Positions 1-8,357 of a stretch of 11,371 nucleotides of DNA are shown in pieces. Source of the DNA: Helicobacteraceae bacterium (GTDB lineage: Bacteria > Campylobacterota > Campylobacteria > Campylobacterales > Sulfurimonadaceae); NCBI GenBank assembly GCA_015489055.1, contig WFMO01000137.1:1-11371 (forward strand), given 5' to 3'. Under the pieces are notes generated by a model. It was not told the DNA's origin, searched no databases, and saw only the letters and a program-made list of their open reading frames with translations. How positions within the stretch are numbered: position 1 is the stretch's first letter; each line of letters begins with the position of its first letter. Made by a program: the position numbers and the translations under genes.

Positions 1-724
1 ATGGAATCAACCACTGTGAAAATGCGACAAATCCACCAAAAACCAGAAAATACCAAAGACCAAATTTCCAAACTTTTAAATCTTTTAACGGACGCATCAT
101 CTTGATAATAGTCTTATTTGCTGCTTCTGTAACCTTATTTTCTGTAACAAATAAAAACACTATCCCCATAATAAGCAACATAACCGCGTAATACACAGGC
201 AATGTTCGCCATCCGTCTAGATGCGCGCCGTTATTTGTTAAATGTTTTAAAATCGTTGGTGCCAATATTGCAGTTCCTGCTGCGCCTGCATTACCTGCAC
301 CAAAAATACCAAGTGCTATGCCCTGATTTTTTTTTGGGTACCAGACGGAAGTAAAAGCAATACCTACCGCAAAACTAGCTCCAGTTATTCCAAATCCTAA
401 ACTATATATAGCGTAAGTAAAAAAGCTATCGGCTGTAGATAGTAAATACATAGGAATTGCAGATAAAATTAATAGAAAACTAAATACATATTTTCCGCCA
501 AATTTATCTGTTAAGATACCGACAGGAAACCTAACAAGCGCTCCCGTTAGCACAGGGATGCCTATAAGCCACCCCATCTCAACCGTACTCCAATCAAACA
601 CCTGATTGCTTACCAAAAAAGTAACTAACACACCATTTAGCATCCATGCAGCAAAAGCAATTGTAAATGCCAATGTATTAAAAAACAGTATCTTGTGTGA
701 TTTTACCGTTGCTTTTTCTAACAT
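1..724 (-). CDS. narK: NarK-type nitrate/nitrite MFS transporter, C-terminus cut by window edge
   Basis: An open frame reads leftward from an ATG at 724 and is still open at position 1, giving 241 N-terminal residues. It is a hydrophobic, multi-span protein of the major facilitator superfamily. The MFS loop motif after helix 2 is visible (GILTDKFGGK, residues 69-78). The nitrate/nitrite porter signature GIFGAGNAGAAGTA lies at residues 139-152, which identifies the NNP (NarK) family. R65 in VRFPVG probably matches the substrate-binding arginine of helix 2 (R89 in E. coli NarK). It would move nitrate in, or exchange nitrate for nitrite, across the inner membrane. It starts 34 bases after the narI stop, with AAAGGATG as ribosome binding site about 6 bases before the ATG, and no promoter or terminator is evident between them, so it is probably the last or a late gene of the nar operon. 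Proton symport versus nitrite antiport cannot be decided from this half. Confidence 0.9.
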   Translation of the reverse strand, partial: MLEKATVKSHKILFFNTLAFTIAFAAWMLNGVLVTFLVSNQVFDWSTVEMGWLIGIPVLTGALVRFPVGILTDKFGGKYVFSFLLILSAIPMYLLSTADSFFTYAIYSLGFGITGASFAVGIAFTSVWYPKKNQGIALGIFGAGNAGAAGTAILAPTILKHLTNNGAHLDGWRTLPVYYAVMLLIMGIVFLFVTENKVTEAANKTIIKMMRPLKDLKVWKFGLWYFLVFGGFVAFSQWLIP

Positions 725-758
725 AACATCATCCTTTCTTTAATTTTATGGCTAAAGC

Positions 759-833
759 CTACAGATGCTTTGGTCTTGTAGTAGTCCAAGGAGTATCTGT
801 ATCTCTGATCGCTTTTTTGTCCCAATACCATCT
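759..833 (-). repeat. Left copy of 75-bp inverted repeat (3' end of intact narI)
   Basis: These bases are narI codons 213-236 plus the stop. They match 11125-11199 on the opposite strand at 74 of 75 positions. Identity stops abruptly on both sides: the preceding base differs (GTC codon versus TTA codon) and the base after the stop differs, as do the downstream sequences. The two copies are about 10.3 kb apart and face in opposite directions. Confidence 0.95.
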
Positions 834-1469
834 GACAATCTGGTATGGTCTTGTGATATAGTGAAACGGTGCTACAAGGAAGTGAACCAATCTTGTAAAC
901 GGAATCAGTAAAATAAATAAAAAAGCTCCAATTACATGCAACTGCACAGCTATAGGCATAGCAGATACTGCGCTTATATTTGGATCAAGAGTAAAAATTG
1001 ATCTTAAATACGGAACCATTACGGCCGCATACCACTGTGAACCCCATCTAAGCTCGACAGCTATCCAGATACCAAGACCAAACTGTACAAGAAGTACAAA
1101 TTCTATTAAAATATCCATCTTTGTGGTAACGGTCATAATTCTTTCGTTTTGAAATCGTCTTATCATTAAAAAGATAAGCCCTGCTATCGCAGATAATCCA
1201 AAAGCAAGCGTTATAGTCTCAAATGATATAATACCGTCGCCTCCTGCTGAAGTAAACCAAGACGGAAACAAAAAGCCTATAAAATGTCCTGTTAAAATAA
1301 CCAAAATACCGACGTGAAACGGTACCGATGATAAAAACAACTTCTTTGTCTCTAGGAACTGTGAAGATAAAGAAGAGTATTTAAAACCTGTCTGATATCT
1401 CCATATTGTTCCTATAAAAAAGACAACTATAGCTACGTATGGAAACGCGCCAAATAATAAAATATCCAT
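759..1469 (-). CDS. narI: Respiratory nitrate reductase gamma subunit (cytochrome b, NarI)
   Basis: This is the membrane anchor of NarGHI. It oxidises quinol and passes electrons through two b haems to NarH. The 236-residue length is close to the usual size (E. coli about 225). Five hydrophobic helices are seen, at roughly residues 5-24, 48-70, 84-104, 120-140 and 172-197. The four expected haem ligands are present: H52 and H62 in helix 2 (FHVGILVILTGH) and H178 and H196 in helix 5 (QLHVIG, RLVHFL). The C-terminal tail from R213 (RWYWDKK) to the stop is charged and should face the cytoplasm. The gene follows narJ by 28 bases with AAGGAT before the ATG. Its last 75 bases, exactly codon 213 through the stop, occur a second time in inverted orientation at 11125-11199. 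Confidence 0.96.
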   Translation of the reverse strand: MDILLFGAFPYVAIVVFFIGTIWRYQTGFKYSSLSSQFLETKKLFLSSVPFHVGILVILTGHFIGFLFPSWFTSAGGDGIISFETITLAFGLSAIAGLIFLMIRRFQNERIMTVTTKMDILIEFVLLVQFGLGIWIAVELRWGSQWYAAVMVPYLRSIFTLDPNISAVSAMPIAVQLHVIGAFLFILLIPFTRLVHFLVAPFHYITRPYQIVRWYWDKKAIRDTDTPWTTTRPKHL

Positions 1470-1497
1470 GCCAAATCCTTTCTATTTTTATAAATTA

Positions 1498-2202
1498 CTA
1501 GCAGCTACCGGTACCACAACCGCCGGTATCACAACTATTAGAGCTCTGTTTGCCCTCTTGAACTTCTAATTCATTTCTAATATGCCCTATAAAACTCTCG
1601 CCTTTGAATAGTTTTTTTGTTTTAATCAAAGCAAAGTCGCTATCAAAAGCTAAATACAAAGCTTTAAACGCATGCAAAAAGATTGTAATAGGTAAAGTTG
1701 GAGTTATTAAAGTCTTATGCTGTTTTTTATACAACATATCTTTTGCTTTTAAAGTGGATGCATCATATTCTTCCATCATTTTTTCAACCGCAATTGCAAT
1801 TAACATCGTAACTAGCTCGTGAATTGTTTCTGGGTCTTGCATTTTAGGAAGCAGTCTTAGTAAGTTTGGTAAAAAATCTGCCAACTCCTCACCGCAACTA
1901 TTGTTTGCTTTGCTATGCTCATCTTTTAAATTCACCATAATAACCCCGCGTTGGTAATCATCTCCATAAAGAACATATCCGACATCCAAAGACGTAACCG
2001 CCTGAACTTCAAATGACTTTGAATAAAGCTCTTGCAACTCGCCAGTTTGCATCGGAAGAAGTTCTAAAAACTTCTCTAGCTCCTTTGTGGACTGTGGATA
2101 ACCGTCTCCAAGTGCTTTTATTGCTTCAATTACAACTTCATGATAATCCTCCTTGGGATATTCAAAAACTTTTGCAAAAGAAGCATAATGATCTAATTTC
2201 AT
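1498..2202 (-). CDS. narJ: Nitrate reductase assembly chaperone NarJ (delta subunit) with Cys tail
   Basis: This is the cytoplasmic TorD/NarJ-family chaperone that holds apo-NarGH until the molybdenum cofactor and Fe-S clusters are inserted and the complex docks on NarI. The 234-residue length matches the family (E. coli NarJ 236). The N-terminal part (ASFAKVFEYP, then a conserved region around SLDVGYVLYGDD at residues 71-82) resembles NarJ; the remainder is divergent and predicted mostly helical. The assignment leans on its place between narH and narI. Its ATG overlaps the narH stop by one base (TAATG), suggesting translational coupling. The C-terminus ends in a Ser/Gly-rich tail with cysteines at 224, 229 and 234, the last being the final residue. 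This CX4CX4C tail is absent from E. coli NarJ and may bind metal or be redox active. Confidence 0.92.
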   Translation of the reverse strand: MKLDHYASFAKVFEYPKEDYHEVVIEAIKALGDGYPQSTKELEKFLELLPMQTGELQELYSKSFEVQAVTSLDVGYVLYGDDYQRGVIMVNLKDEHSKANNSCGEELADFLPNLLRLLPKMQDPETIHELVTMLIAIAVEKMMEEYDASTLKAKDMLYKKQHKTLITPTLPITIFLHAFKALYLAFDSDFALIKTKKLFKGESFIGHIRNELEVQEGKQSSNSCDTGGCGTGSC

Positions 2203-3749
2203 TATAATCCCCTAACCGGCGGTTCTGTAAAGCCAAATCCTGTATTACCTTTAACCTCTTCGGTTGCTTCTAACATTTCAAGAGCCTGCTCTCTATGCGC
2301 AGCAGGAATAACAAATCTTTCATTAAACTTAGGCAATGAAGTCATTTTATAAATAGCTTCTGCTTCATCTGCTGTTAAATTTACATCTGCAAGAGCAGCT
2401 GCTGATTTTTCTGCAGAAATATCGCCGACAGTTACATGTCTTCTGTAAATCCTAATAGCCATTAATTTTTTTAATTTGTCTGCTAATAGATCTTCATTAC
2501 CCGCACCAAATAAATTTGCCATATATTTTAATGGGAAGCGCATATTTTCAATGGTCCCAAATATTTCATCCAGACTTGTGTCATAAAGCCATTTATCGTC
2601 CCAATTTTTAGCAACTGAGTGCAACTTAGGAGAATCGCCTTTTTGCTCTCCAACCATTGCCATAACAGGCAACATAGGCGGAACATAAAACAAGTTTGGC
2701 AATGTTCTAAACTCAGCATGCAAAGGTAAAGCTATCTTCCACTCTTTTACAAACTTGTAAATTGGTGAATTTTGTGCTGCGCGTAATGTTGAGTCTGCTA
2801 TACCGTTTGCTTTAGCAGCCGCAATCACTTCAGGATCATGAGGATCAAGATACATATCGATCTGATTTTGAATCAAGTCCTTCTCATCAGAAGATGCAAC
2901 CTGCTCAATTTTATCTGCATCATAAAGCATAACTCCCAAATATCTGATTCTTCCAACGCACGAATGCATACAAGCCGGAGCCTCACCTACTTCTATTCTA
3001 GGAAAGCACAAGAGACATTTTTCAGATTTTCCGGTACTCCAGTTATAATAAGTTTTTTTGTATGGACAAGCCGTTACGCACATCCTCCAACCACGGCATA
3101 CGCTTTGGTCTATCAAAACAACTCCATCTTCTCCTCTTTTGTAAATAGCACCTGAAGGACAAGAAGCTACACAAGCAGGATTTAGACAATGGTTACAAAT
3201 CCTAGGTAGATAGAAAAATGCCATTCTCTCTAACTGAAACATCGCCTCTTGCTCTGCTGCTGAGAGATTTGCTAGGTTTGGATCTTTTCTTGCAAAGTCC
3301 GGAGTACCACTTAAATCATCGTCCCAGTTTGGACCCATTTTTATATCTATCGGCTTACCGGTAATGAGTGAAACCGGTCTTGCAACCGGTTGAACATCTT
3401 GCTGCGGTGATTCTATTAAATCCAAATACTTATAAGTAAAAGGCTCATAATAATCATCAATAGTCGGTAAGGCAGGGTTATAGAAAATATTTAACAACCC
3501 CTTTCTTTTGCCTGCACCTTTTAGCGCGATATTACCAGAAGAATGCTTTTCCCAACCGCCTTTATAAATCTCTTGATCTTCCCACTTTGTAGGATAACCA
3601 GTTCCCGGTTTCGTTTCAACATTATTCCACCACATGTACTCAGCGCCCTCACGGTCTGTCCATATATTTTTACATGCAACAGTACAAGTATGACAGCCTA
3701 TACATTTATCCAGGTGAAAAACCATTGACATCTGCGATCTTATATCCAT
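2202..3749 (-). CDS. narH: Respiratory nitrate reductase beta subunit (Fe-S, NarH)
   Basis: This is the electron-transfer subunit on the cytoplasmic face, between the NarI haems and the NarG active site. Its 515 residues compare with 512 in E. coli, and it can be followed by eye along the full length. Four cysteine groups are complete: C16/C19/C22/C26 (KCIGCHTCTVAC), C185/C188/C193/C197 (CNHCLNPACVASC), C218/C224/C228 with W221 (CRGWRMCVTAC), and C245/C248/C260/C264. The tryptophan in place of a fourth cysteine in the third group marks the [3Fe-4S] cluster of NarH, and the other groups make three [4Fe-4S] clusters. The start is 30 bases after the narG stop with AAGGAA as ribosome binding site. 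The stop overlaps the narJ start. Confidence 0.97.
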   Translation of the reverse strand: MDIRSQMSMVFHLDKCIGCHTCTVACKNIWTDREGAEYMWWNNVETKPGTGYPTKWEDQEIYKGGWEKHSSGNIALKGAGKRKGLLNIFYNPALPTIDDYYEPFTYKYLDLIESPQQDVQPVARPVSLITGKPIDIKMGPNWDDDLSGTPDFARKDPNLANLSAAEQEAMFQLERMAFFYLPRICNHCLNPACVASCPSGAIYKRGEDGVVLIDQSVCRGWRMCVTACPYKKTYYNWSTGKSEKCLLCFPRIEVGEAPACMHSCVGRIRYLGVMLYDADKIEQVASSDEKDLIQNQIDMYLDPHDPEVIAAAKANGIADSTLRAAQNSPIYKFVKEWKIALPLHAEFRTLPNLFYVPPMLPVMAMVGEQKGDSPKLHSVAKNWDDKWLYDTSLDEIFGTIENMRFPLKYMANLFGAGNEDLLADKLKKLMAIRIYRRHVTVGDISAEKSAAALADVNLTADEAEAIYKMTSLPKFNERFVIPAAHREQALEMLEATEEVKGNTGFGFTEPPVRGL

Positions 3750-3779
3750 CTTAATTCCTTTTTTCTATGTATTTCTTGT

Positions 3780-6700
3780 TTAAACGATAACTTCTGTCAT
3801 CTTTTTAATGATTACATGCGCATCTCTATTGACGGCAACCGGACCCCAATAATTCATATGATATGAAAACTGTCCATATCCGCCTGCTAATAAATTTGGT
3901 TTTAAACGAACACGGGTGATAGAGTTATTTCCACCTGTTCTTTTACCTTTTCTCTCTTGTGAAATAGGAGCACCCAATGTTCTCTCAACCGTATGATAAA
4001 CGATGGTAACACCTTTTGGGATTCTTGTACTAACAACTGCTCTAGTGGCATAAACACCATTATCGTTAATAACTTCTACCCAATCATTATCTTGAATCCC
4101 CATCTCTTTAGCATCAGCCTCACTGATCCAGCAAGGTTCTTTACCGCGTGAGAGCGTTAACATTCTAGGATTATCCATGTATGTTGAGTGTATATGCCAT
4201 TTTCCATGAGGAGTCAAACAGTTAAGCACTCTAGCGCTTTTGTTGTTTTGTATCGTTTCTCTTAAGTCGCCAAATACTTCTGGACTCGGAGACGGTTTGT
4301 ATGTTGGAAGTTGCTCACCAAATGCCAAATACATTTCATGATCCAGATATGTATGTTGGCGTCCCGTTAATGTTCTCCACGGAACCATCTTCTCAATGTT
4401 ATATGTAAATGCCGAGTAAGCACGTCCGCCATCCATTAACCCTGACCACACAGGAGACATGTTATATCTCTTTGGAGACTCTTGAAGGTTTTTGTATTGA
4501 TAATGAATATCTTTTTGTCCATCTGCTATATCATCAAGCTTCAAGCCTGTTTTTGCTTCTGCGTTTTGATAAGCCTGTACCGCTAATTTACCATTAGTTA
4601 GGCTTGAAAGATGTAAAACAGCATTTATTGCCGAAATATCTCTTTTTAAAGACGGATACTCTTTACCATCGATCTTCTCATTTGCAAAGTGATTTGATGA
4701 AAGCATCAAATCATATTCATCTTTCACATCCATATGGTTACCGTGAGCACCTGTACCTTTATCTCTAATTGTCTCGCCTAAAGTGATATACTTATCATAG
4801 ATTTTTGTAAAATCACGCTGCGTTACTGATATCTTATGCATAGTTTTACCAGGAATTGCTTCACATTCCCCTTTATACCAATCTTTAACAGATGTCTGCG
4901 ATATCTCATCAACGGTATCATGCATAAGTGGAGCTATATGAATATCTTTATGGACACCCGGAAACTTGATTTTTGCCAATTCGCTTGTATTTTTTGCGAT
5001 ATCTGCAAATATATCCCAATCGGTCTTAGCTTCCCAAACAGGCGGTACCGCTTCTGATAAAGGGTGGATAAATGAGTGCATATCTGTTGAGTTTATATCG
5101 GCTTTTTCATACCAAGAAGCAGATGGCAATACTATATCAGAATACAGTGCCGATGAGTCCATTCTAAAGTTCAAGTCAACAACCAAATCCATCTTGCCAA
5201 GCGGAGCTTTTTCATGCCAAACAACTTCTTTAGTCTTTTCCTGATCTTGAGCGATTACAGTATCATCTGCACCAAGATAATGCTTAATACAATATTCTTG
5301 ACCTTTCATACTTCCACCTATTGCATTACCTCTCCAGATGTACCATACTCTAGGAAAGTTTTCTTCTGCATCAGGGTCTTGTATAGAATACTCTAGCGTC
5401 TTATTTTTTAAGGCATCTAAAACGTACTGTGAGATATCGGTATCATCTTTTGCACCGTTACTGACAGCTTCTTCGGCTAAACCTATGGAACTTGTCTTAA
5501 ACTGAGGATAGTGAGGCATCCAGCCCATTCTAACAGATTTAAAAATATCATCTGCCATGTGGTTTTGAGTCATTTTGTTATTTGGAACAGCATTATATTT
5601 TGAAGTCAATCCATCATATCTGTATTGATCAGTATTTATATAATGCCAAAGTGGAGCTTGTTGCAATCTTGGAGCTACACCCCAATCTTTTGCCGTACTA
5701 ATAGCTCCCCACGAATCAACCGGTGCCAATTTTTCCTGTCCGACGTAATGGTTCATACCGCCGCCGTTTCTTCCAATAGCACCCACAAAGATAAGAGCCA
5801 TTGATGCGGCACGGTATATAAGGTTTTGATGATACCATTGGTTTACGCCTGCACCGATAATAACCATACATTTACCGTTAGTAACTTCTCCGGTATGCCC
5901 CCACTCTCTGGCAATATTAATAATTGTCTTAGAATCGACACCCGTAAAAATCTCTTGCCATGCTGGAGTATATGCCGCATGTTTGTCATCATAACTAGTT
6001 GGATAAGCACCCTCTAATCCGCGATTAACGCCATATTGCGCCAAAAGTACGTCAAAAATGGTACAAACTGCTACTTTTTCACCCGATACGGTAGTTATAT
6101 ATTTAACCGGAACGCCTCTTAACGATTTTTTATCTAGTCCAAAATCATCAAATGAAGCAAGTAACACATCCTCTTTATCGTCTATAAGTGTTAGTTTTGG
6201 ATCGTATGGTTTATTATCAACCGTATTTTCAAGCTTGGTGTTCCATTTGCCTGTTTCTTGCTTATCCCACCTGTGTCCTGATGAACCTTTTGGAACCACC
6301 AAAGAACCTGTCGTACTATCGATTTGAATAAATTTCCAGTCACCATTTTCAATATCTTTATACTGAGCGATTTCGTTAGCTCGCAACAATTTGCCAGCTT
6401 TATAAGCATCGCCCTCTTTTTCAATTTTTACTAAAAATGGTGTATCTGAATATTTTTTCAAATAATCCATGAAGTATGGAACTTGTCTGTCAACGTAAAA
6501 CTCTTTTAAAAGCACATGCGTAACAGCCTGCCAAAAAGCACCATCACTGCCGGCATGAAGAGGAACCCATTGATCTGCGAACTTGCTTACTTGACTAAAA
6601 TCAGGTGCACAAACTACTGTTTTTGTTCCATTATGTCTGGATTCTGCAAAAAAGTGCGCATCCGGAGTCCTGGTCATATTAAGATTAGCTCCCATATCGA

Positions 6701-7403
6701 CTACCATTTTTGCATTATACCAATCAGCACTCTCAGCGCAATCTGTCTGCTCACCCCAAATCTCAGGAAATGAAGGCGGTAAATCACAATACCAATCATA
6801 AAAACTAAGGTTAACACCGCCAAAGAGTTGTAAAAATCTTTGTCCAGCCGCATAACTTAACATTGACATAGCAGGGATTGGTGAAAAACCAACAACACGA
6901 TCAGGACCATACTTTTTAGCGGTATAGATATTTGCCGCAGCCATAATCTCCTGTGCCTCATCCCAGCTTGCTCGTCTAAAGCCACCATGCCCTCTTGCTG
7001 CTTGATATTTTTTACGTATATCTTTATTTGCTTGAAGATTAGACCAGGCTTCTAAGCTATCTCCATTGGCTTTTTTCTTTTCTTCTCGATATGCGTCTAG
7101 CAGCGCGCCTCTAATTAGAGGATATTTTATCCTAACAGGGCTATATAGGTACCACGAAAATGATATACCGCGCTGACAGCCTCTTGGTTCATACGGAGGA
7201 AGACCACTCTCTAGTAGTGGATAATCAAGCTGTTGGGTTTCCCAGACGACAATACCATTTTTTACATGCACTTGCCAAGAGCAACTACCTGTACAGTTGA
7301 CACCGTGCGTACTTCTTACTATTCTGTCATGTTGAAATCTATTTCTATAAAATTCTTCCCATTTACGTGTTTTAGGATCAACTATATCTTTTATCCAGCT
7401 CAT
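3780..7403 (-). CDS. narG: Respiratory nitrate reductase alpha subunit (Mo-bisMGD, NarG)
   Basis: This is the catalytic subunit, reducing nitrate to nitrite at a molybdenum bis-MGD centre. At 1207 residues it is slightly shorter than E. coli NarG (1247) but collinear with it. The N-terminal FS0 [4Fe-4S] site uses the Nar-type His ligand: H33, C37, C41 and C76 (STHGVNCTGSCSW, then RGCQRG). The Asp ligand to Mo, equivalent to E. coli Asp222, is D207 in FYDWYCDLPP. The blocks VGFSPIPAMSMLSYAAGQ, the NQWYH segment and the C-terminal dinucleotide-binding domain (TPHGKWHIHSTY, about the last 150 residues) are present. There is no twin-arginine signal peptide, so the active site should face the cytoplasm, unlike the outward-facing archaeal type. 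The gene begins 3 bases after the cytochrome c stop, and its ribosome binding site (AAGGGAG) lies inside the last codons of that gene. Confidence 0.98.
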   Translation of the reverse strand: MSWIKDIVDPKTRKWEEFYRNRFQHDRIVRSTHGVNCTGSCSWQVHVKNGIVVWETQQLDYPLLESGLPPYEPRGCQRGISFSWYLYSPVRIKYPLIRGALLDAYREEKKKANGDSLEAWSNLQANKDIRKKYQAARGHGGFRRASWDEAQEIMAAANIYTAKKYGPDRVVGFSPIPAMSMLSYAAGQRFLQLFGGVNLSFYDWYCDLPPSFPEIWGEQTDCAESADWYNAKMVVDMGANLNMTRTPDAHFFAESRHNGTKTVVCAPDFSQVSKFADQWVPLHAGSDGAFWQAVTHVLLKEFYVDRQVPYFMDYLKKYSDTPFLVKIEKEGDAYKAGKLLRANEIAQYKDIENGDWKFIQIDSTTGSLVVPKGSSGHRWDKQETGKWNTKLENTVDNKPYDPKLTLIDDKEDVLLASFDDFGLDKKSLRGVPVKYITTVSGEKVAVCTIFDVLLAQYGVNRGLEGAYPTSYDDKHAAYTPAWQEIFTGVDSKTIINIAREWGHTGEVTNGKCMVIIGAGVNQWYHQNLIYRAASMALIFVGAIGRNGGGMNHYVGQEKLAPVDSWGAISTAKDWGVAPRLQQAPLWHYINTDQYRYDGLTSKYNAVPNNKMTQNHMADDIFKSVRMGWMPHYPQFKTSSIGLAEEAVSNGAKDDTDISQYVLDALKNKTLEYSIQDPDAEENFPRVWYIWRGNAIGGSMKGQEYCIKHYLGADDTVIAQDQEKTKEVVWHEKAPLGKMDLVVDLNFRMDSSALYSDIVLPSASWYEKADINSTDMHSFIHPLSEAVPPVWEAKTDWDIFADIAKNTSELAKIKFPGVHKDIHIAPLMHDTVDEISQTSVKDWYKGECEAIPGKTMHKISVTQRDFTKIYDKYITLGETIRDKGTGAHGNHMDVKDEYDLMLSSNHFANEKIDGKEYPSLKRDISAINAVLHLSSLTNGKLAVQAYQNAEAKTGLKLDDIADGQKDIHYQYKNLQESPKRYNMSPVWSGLMDGGRAYSAFTYNIEKMVPWRTLTGRQHTYLDHEMYLAFGEQLPTYKPSPSPEVFGDLRETIQNNKSARVLNCLTPHGKWHIHSTYMDNPRMLTLSRGKEPCWISEADAKEMGIQDNDWVEVINDNGVYATRAVVSTRIPKGVTIVYHTVERTLGAPISQERKGKRTGGNNSITRVRLKPNLLAGGYGQFSYHMNYWGPVAVNRDAHVIIKKMTEVIV

Positions 7404-7406
7404 TGA

Positions 7407-7925
7407 CTAAACTCCCTTCCAAGATGTTTTTAATTGTCTGTCGTACAATTTTTGATTAACAGACTCTTTTTTTCTTTTTGCGCCCAGCAGTCCAAGAATT
7501 ATAAAGATAATAATCGCACCAATAATGCCACCTATTATAAATATAGTAGCTGATTTTGGGGCTTGCGTATGATTTGCGGCTACCTGATTAAAAAAAGCAA
7601 CCAAATCTGCTTGTTCTGATGCCGTTACCGGTTTACCCTTAAATGCATCTCTCATAACTGCAGATGATGCGTTTTGTGGCTTTTGTATAGTATATGCTAT
7701 ACCTGCTCCACCCATCGTAGTCAAATTCATCGCCAACTTCCCGCCACTTGCTACAAGTTTGCTATCTACAGAATGGCAAGCTATACAGGCAGGTCCACCA
7801 TTTTTAAAATGCTTAGTCCCTTGAAACAGACCAGCACCCACTTCAGCGTTACCGACGCTAGCGTAAAGACCAGTTACACACAGACAACTGACCAACAATA
7901 TCGAAAGAAAACGAATCTTTCTCAT
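7407..7925 (-). CDS. Membrane-anchored monohaem cytochrome c heading the nar operon
   Basis: This is a 172-residue predicted periplasmic c-type cytochrome. A lysine/arginine start followed by a hydrophobic stretch (MRKIRFLSILLVSCL) is a Sec signal or signal anchor. One haem motif, CIACH, is seen about 47-51 residues in, followed by methionines that could be the sixth ligand (best candidate the M in VMRDAFKG, followed by the typical class I ending SEQADLVAFF). A second hydrophobic segment near residues 126-149 and a basic tail (KRKKE) would fix the C-terminus in the membrane with the tail inside. I chose the ATG at 7925 because AGGAGGT sits 5 bases before it; a TTG three bases upstream would be too close to the ribosome binding site. 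As first gene it is transcribed with narG and probably exchanges electrons with the Nar complex. Thermus has a cytochrome c gene, narC, in the same place, but that protein is dihaem, so equivalence is inference. Confidence 0.87.
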   Translation of the reverse strand: MRKIRFLSILLVSCLCVTGLYASVGNAEVGAGLFQGTKHFKNGGPACIACHSVDSKLVASGGKLAMNLTTMGGAGIAYTIQKPQNASSAVMRDAFKGKPVTASEQADLVAFFNQVAANHTQAPKSATIFIIGGIIGAIIIFIILGLLGAKRKKESVNQKLYDRQLKTSWKGV

Positions 7926-7978
7926 CAAACACCTCCTCTGGTTTATTTAAATCTATTTATCCAAAATCGATTAAGCTA

Positions 7979-7984
7979 ATAGTA
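7979..7984 (-). promoter_or_regulatory. Predicted -10 element of the nar operon
   Basis: On the minus strand this reads TACTAT, a good sigma-70 -10 hexamer, giving a predicted start at an A at 7972 and a leader of about 46 bases before the cytochrome c ATG. No good -35 hexamer is seen at the matching distance; the FNR-type box occupies that place, as expected for an activator-dependent promoter. The call rests on spacing and the hexamer only. Confidence 0.55.
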
Positions 7985-8006
7985 TCACGAAAAAATCACT
8001 AAACTC

Positions 8007-8020
8007 TTGACCTGTATCAA
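8007..8020 (-). promoter_or_regulatory. FNR/DNR-type binding site of the nar operon
   Basis: TTGACCTGTATCAA matches the Crp/Fnr-family consensus TTGAT-N4-ATCAA in nine of ten informative positions; on the minus strand it reads TTGATACAGGTCAA. Its centre, 8013.5, lies 41.5 bases upstream of the start site predicted from the -10 element at 7979-7984, which is the standard class II activator position. This suggests oxygen- or NO-responsive activation of the whole nar operon. FNR, DNR/NNR and related regulators share this consensus, so the site does not say which one acts. Confidence 0.72.
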
Positions 8021-8105
8021 AAATCTTAAAAATTATACATAAATAATATTATTCTATATAATTAAGAAAAGATTAAAAATATTAATTTTCTTTAAAATAT
8101 CTGAT

Positions 8106-8134
8106 GTTATAAATAATTTGAAATTCTTTATAAC
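8106..8134. repeat. 29-bp near-perfect palindrome, candidate operator
   Basis: The outer arms GTTATAAA (8106-8113) and TTTATAAC (8127-8134) are perfectly complementary. The inner block AATTTGAAATT (8115-8125) is itself palindromic about the same centre, G at 8120. Only positions 8114/8126 and the centre break the symmetry. It sits between the two divergent promoters, about 180 bases from the nar ATG and 270 from the nitroreductase ATG. It resembles a dimeric regulator site more than a terminator, because no U-run follows either arm and no gene ends here. The regulator is unknown. Confidence 0.5.
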
Positions 8135-8262
8135 TGGAAAATATATTCTTAGTATTGGGCGCAAATAAAGGATATAAAGTTTTAAGCAATATTTGTTTAA
8201 AAGGTAAAATCATCATTTTATATGAACTTTAATATTACTCTGCCAGATTTAACACAGTCATA

Positions 8263-8300
8263 GTTAATAATTTATTTTAATTTAATATTTTCTTATTAAC
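8263..8300. repeat. Inverted repeat GTTAATAA / TTATTAAC
   Basis: GTTAATAA (8263-8270) and TTATTAAC (8293-8300) are perfect inverted 8-mers separated by 22 AT-only or nearly AT-only bases. A further TTAAC at 8249-8253 forms a second inverted pair with the left arm (TTAAC-N9-GTTAA). They lie about 100-150 bases before the nitroreductase start and could be regulator half sites. In such AT-rich DNA chance pairing is quite possible. Confidence 0.25.
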
Positions 8301-8357
8301 AGTATATATAAAAGATATAAAGGATTATATATTTGTTTAATATTTTATTAAGTTTAA

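Noticed and set aside
4409..6773. Several plus-strand open frames of 60-90 codons inside narG
   Set aside because: They lie antisense to a fully conserved gene, lack ribosome binding sites and family features, and are shadows of narG codon use.
7926..7928. TTG as start of the cytochrome c gene, one codon upstream of the ATG
   Set aside because: It would lie only 2 bases from the AGGAGGT ribosome binding site; the ATG at 7925 has 5-base spacing and is the common start codon.
8249..8267. TTAAC-N9-GTTAA as a Campylobacter NssR-type nitrosative stress site
   Set aside because: That site has a 4-base spacer; 9 bases does not fit the known consensus.
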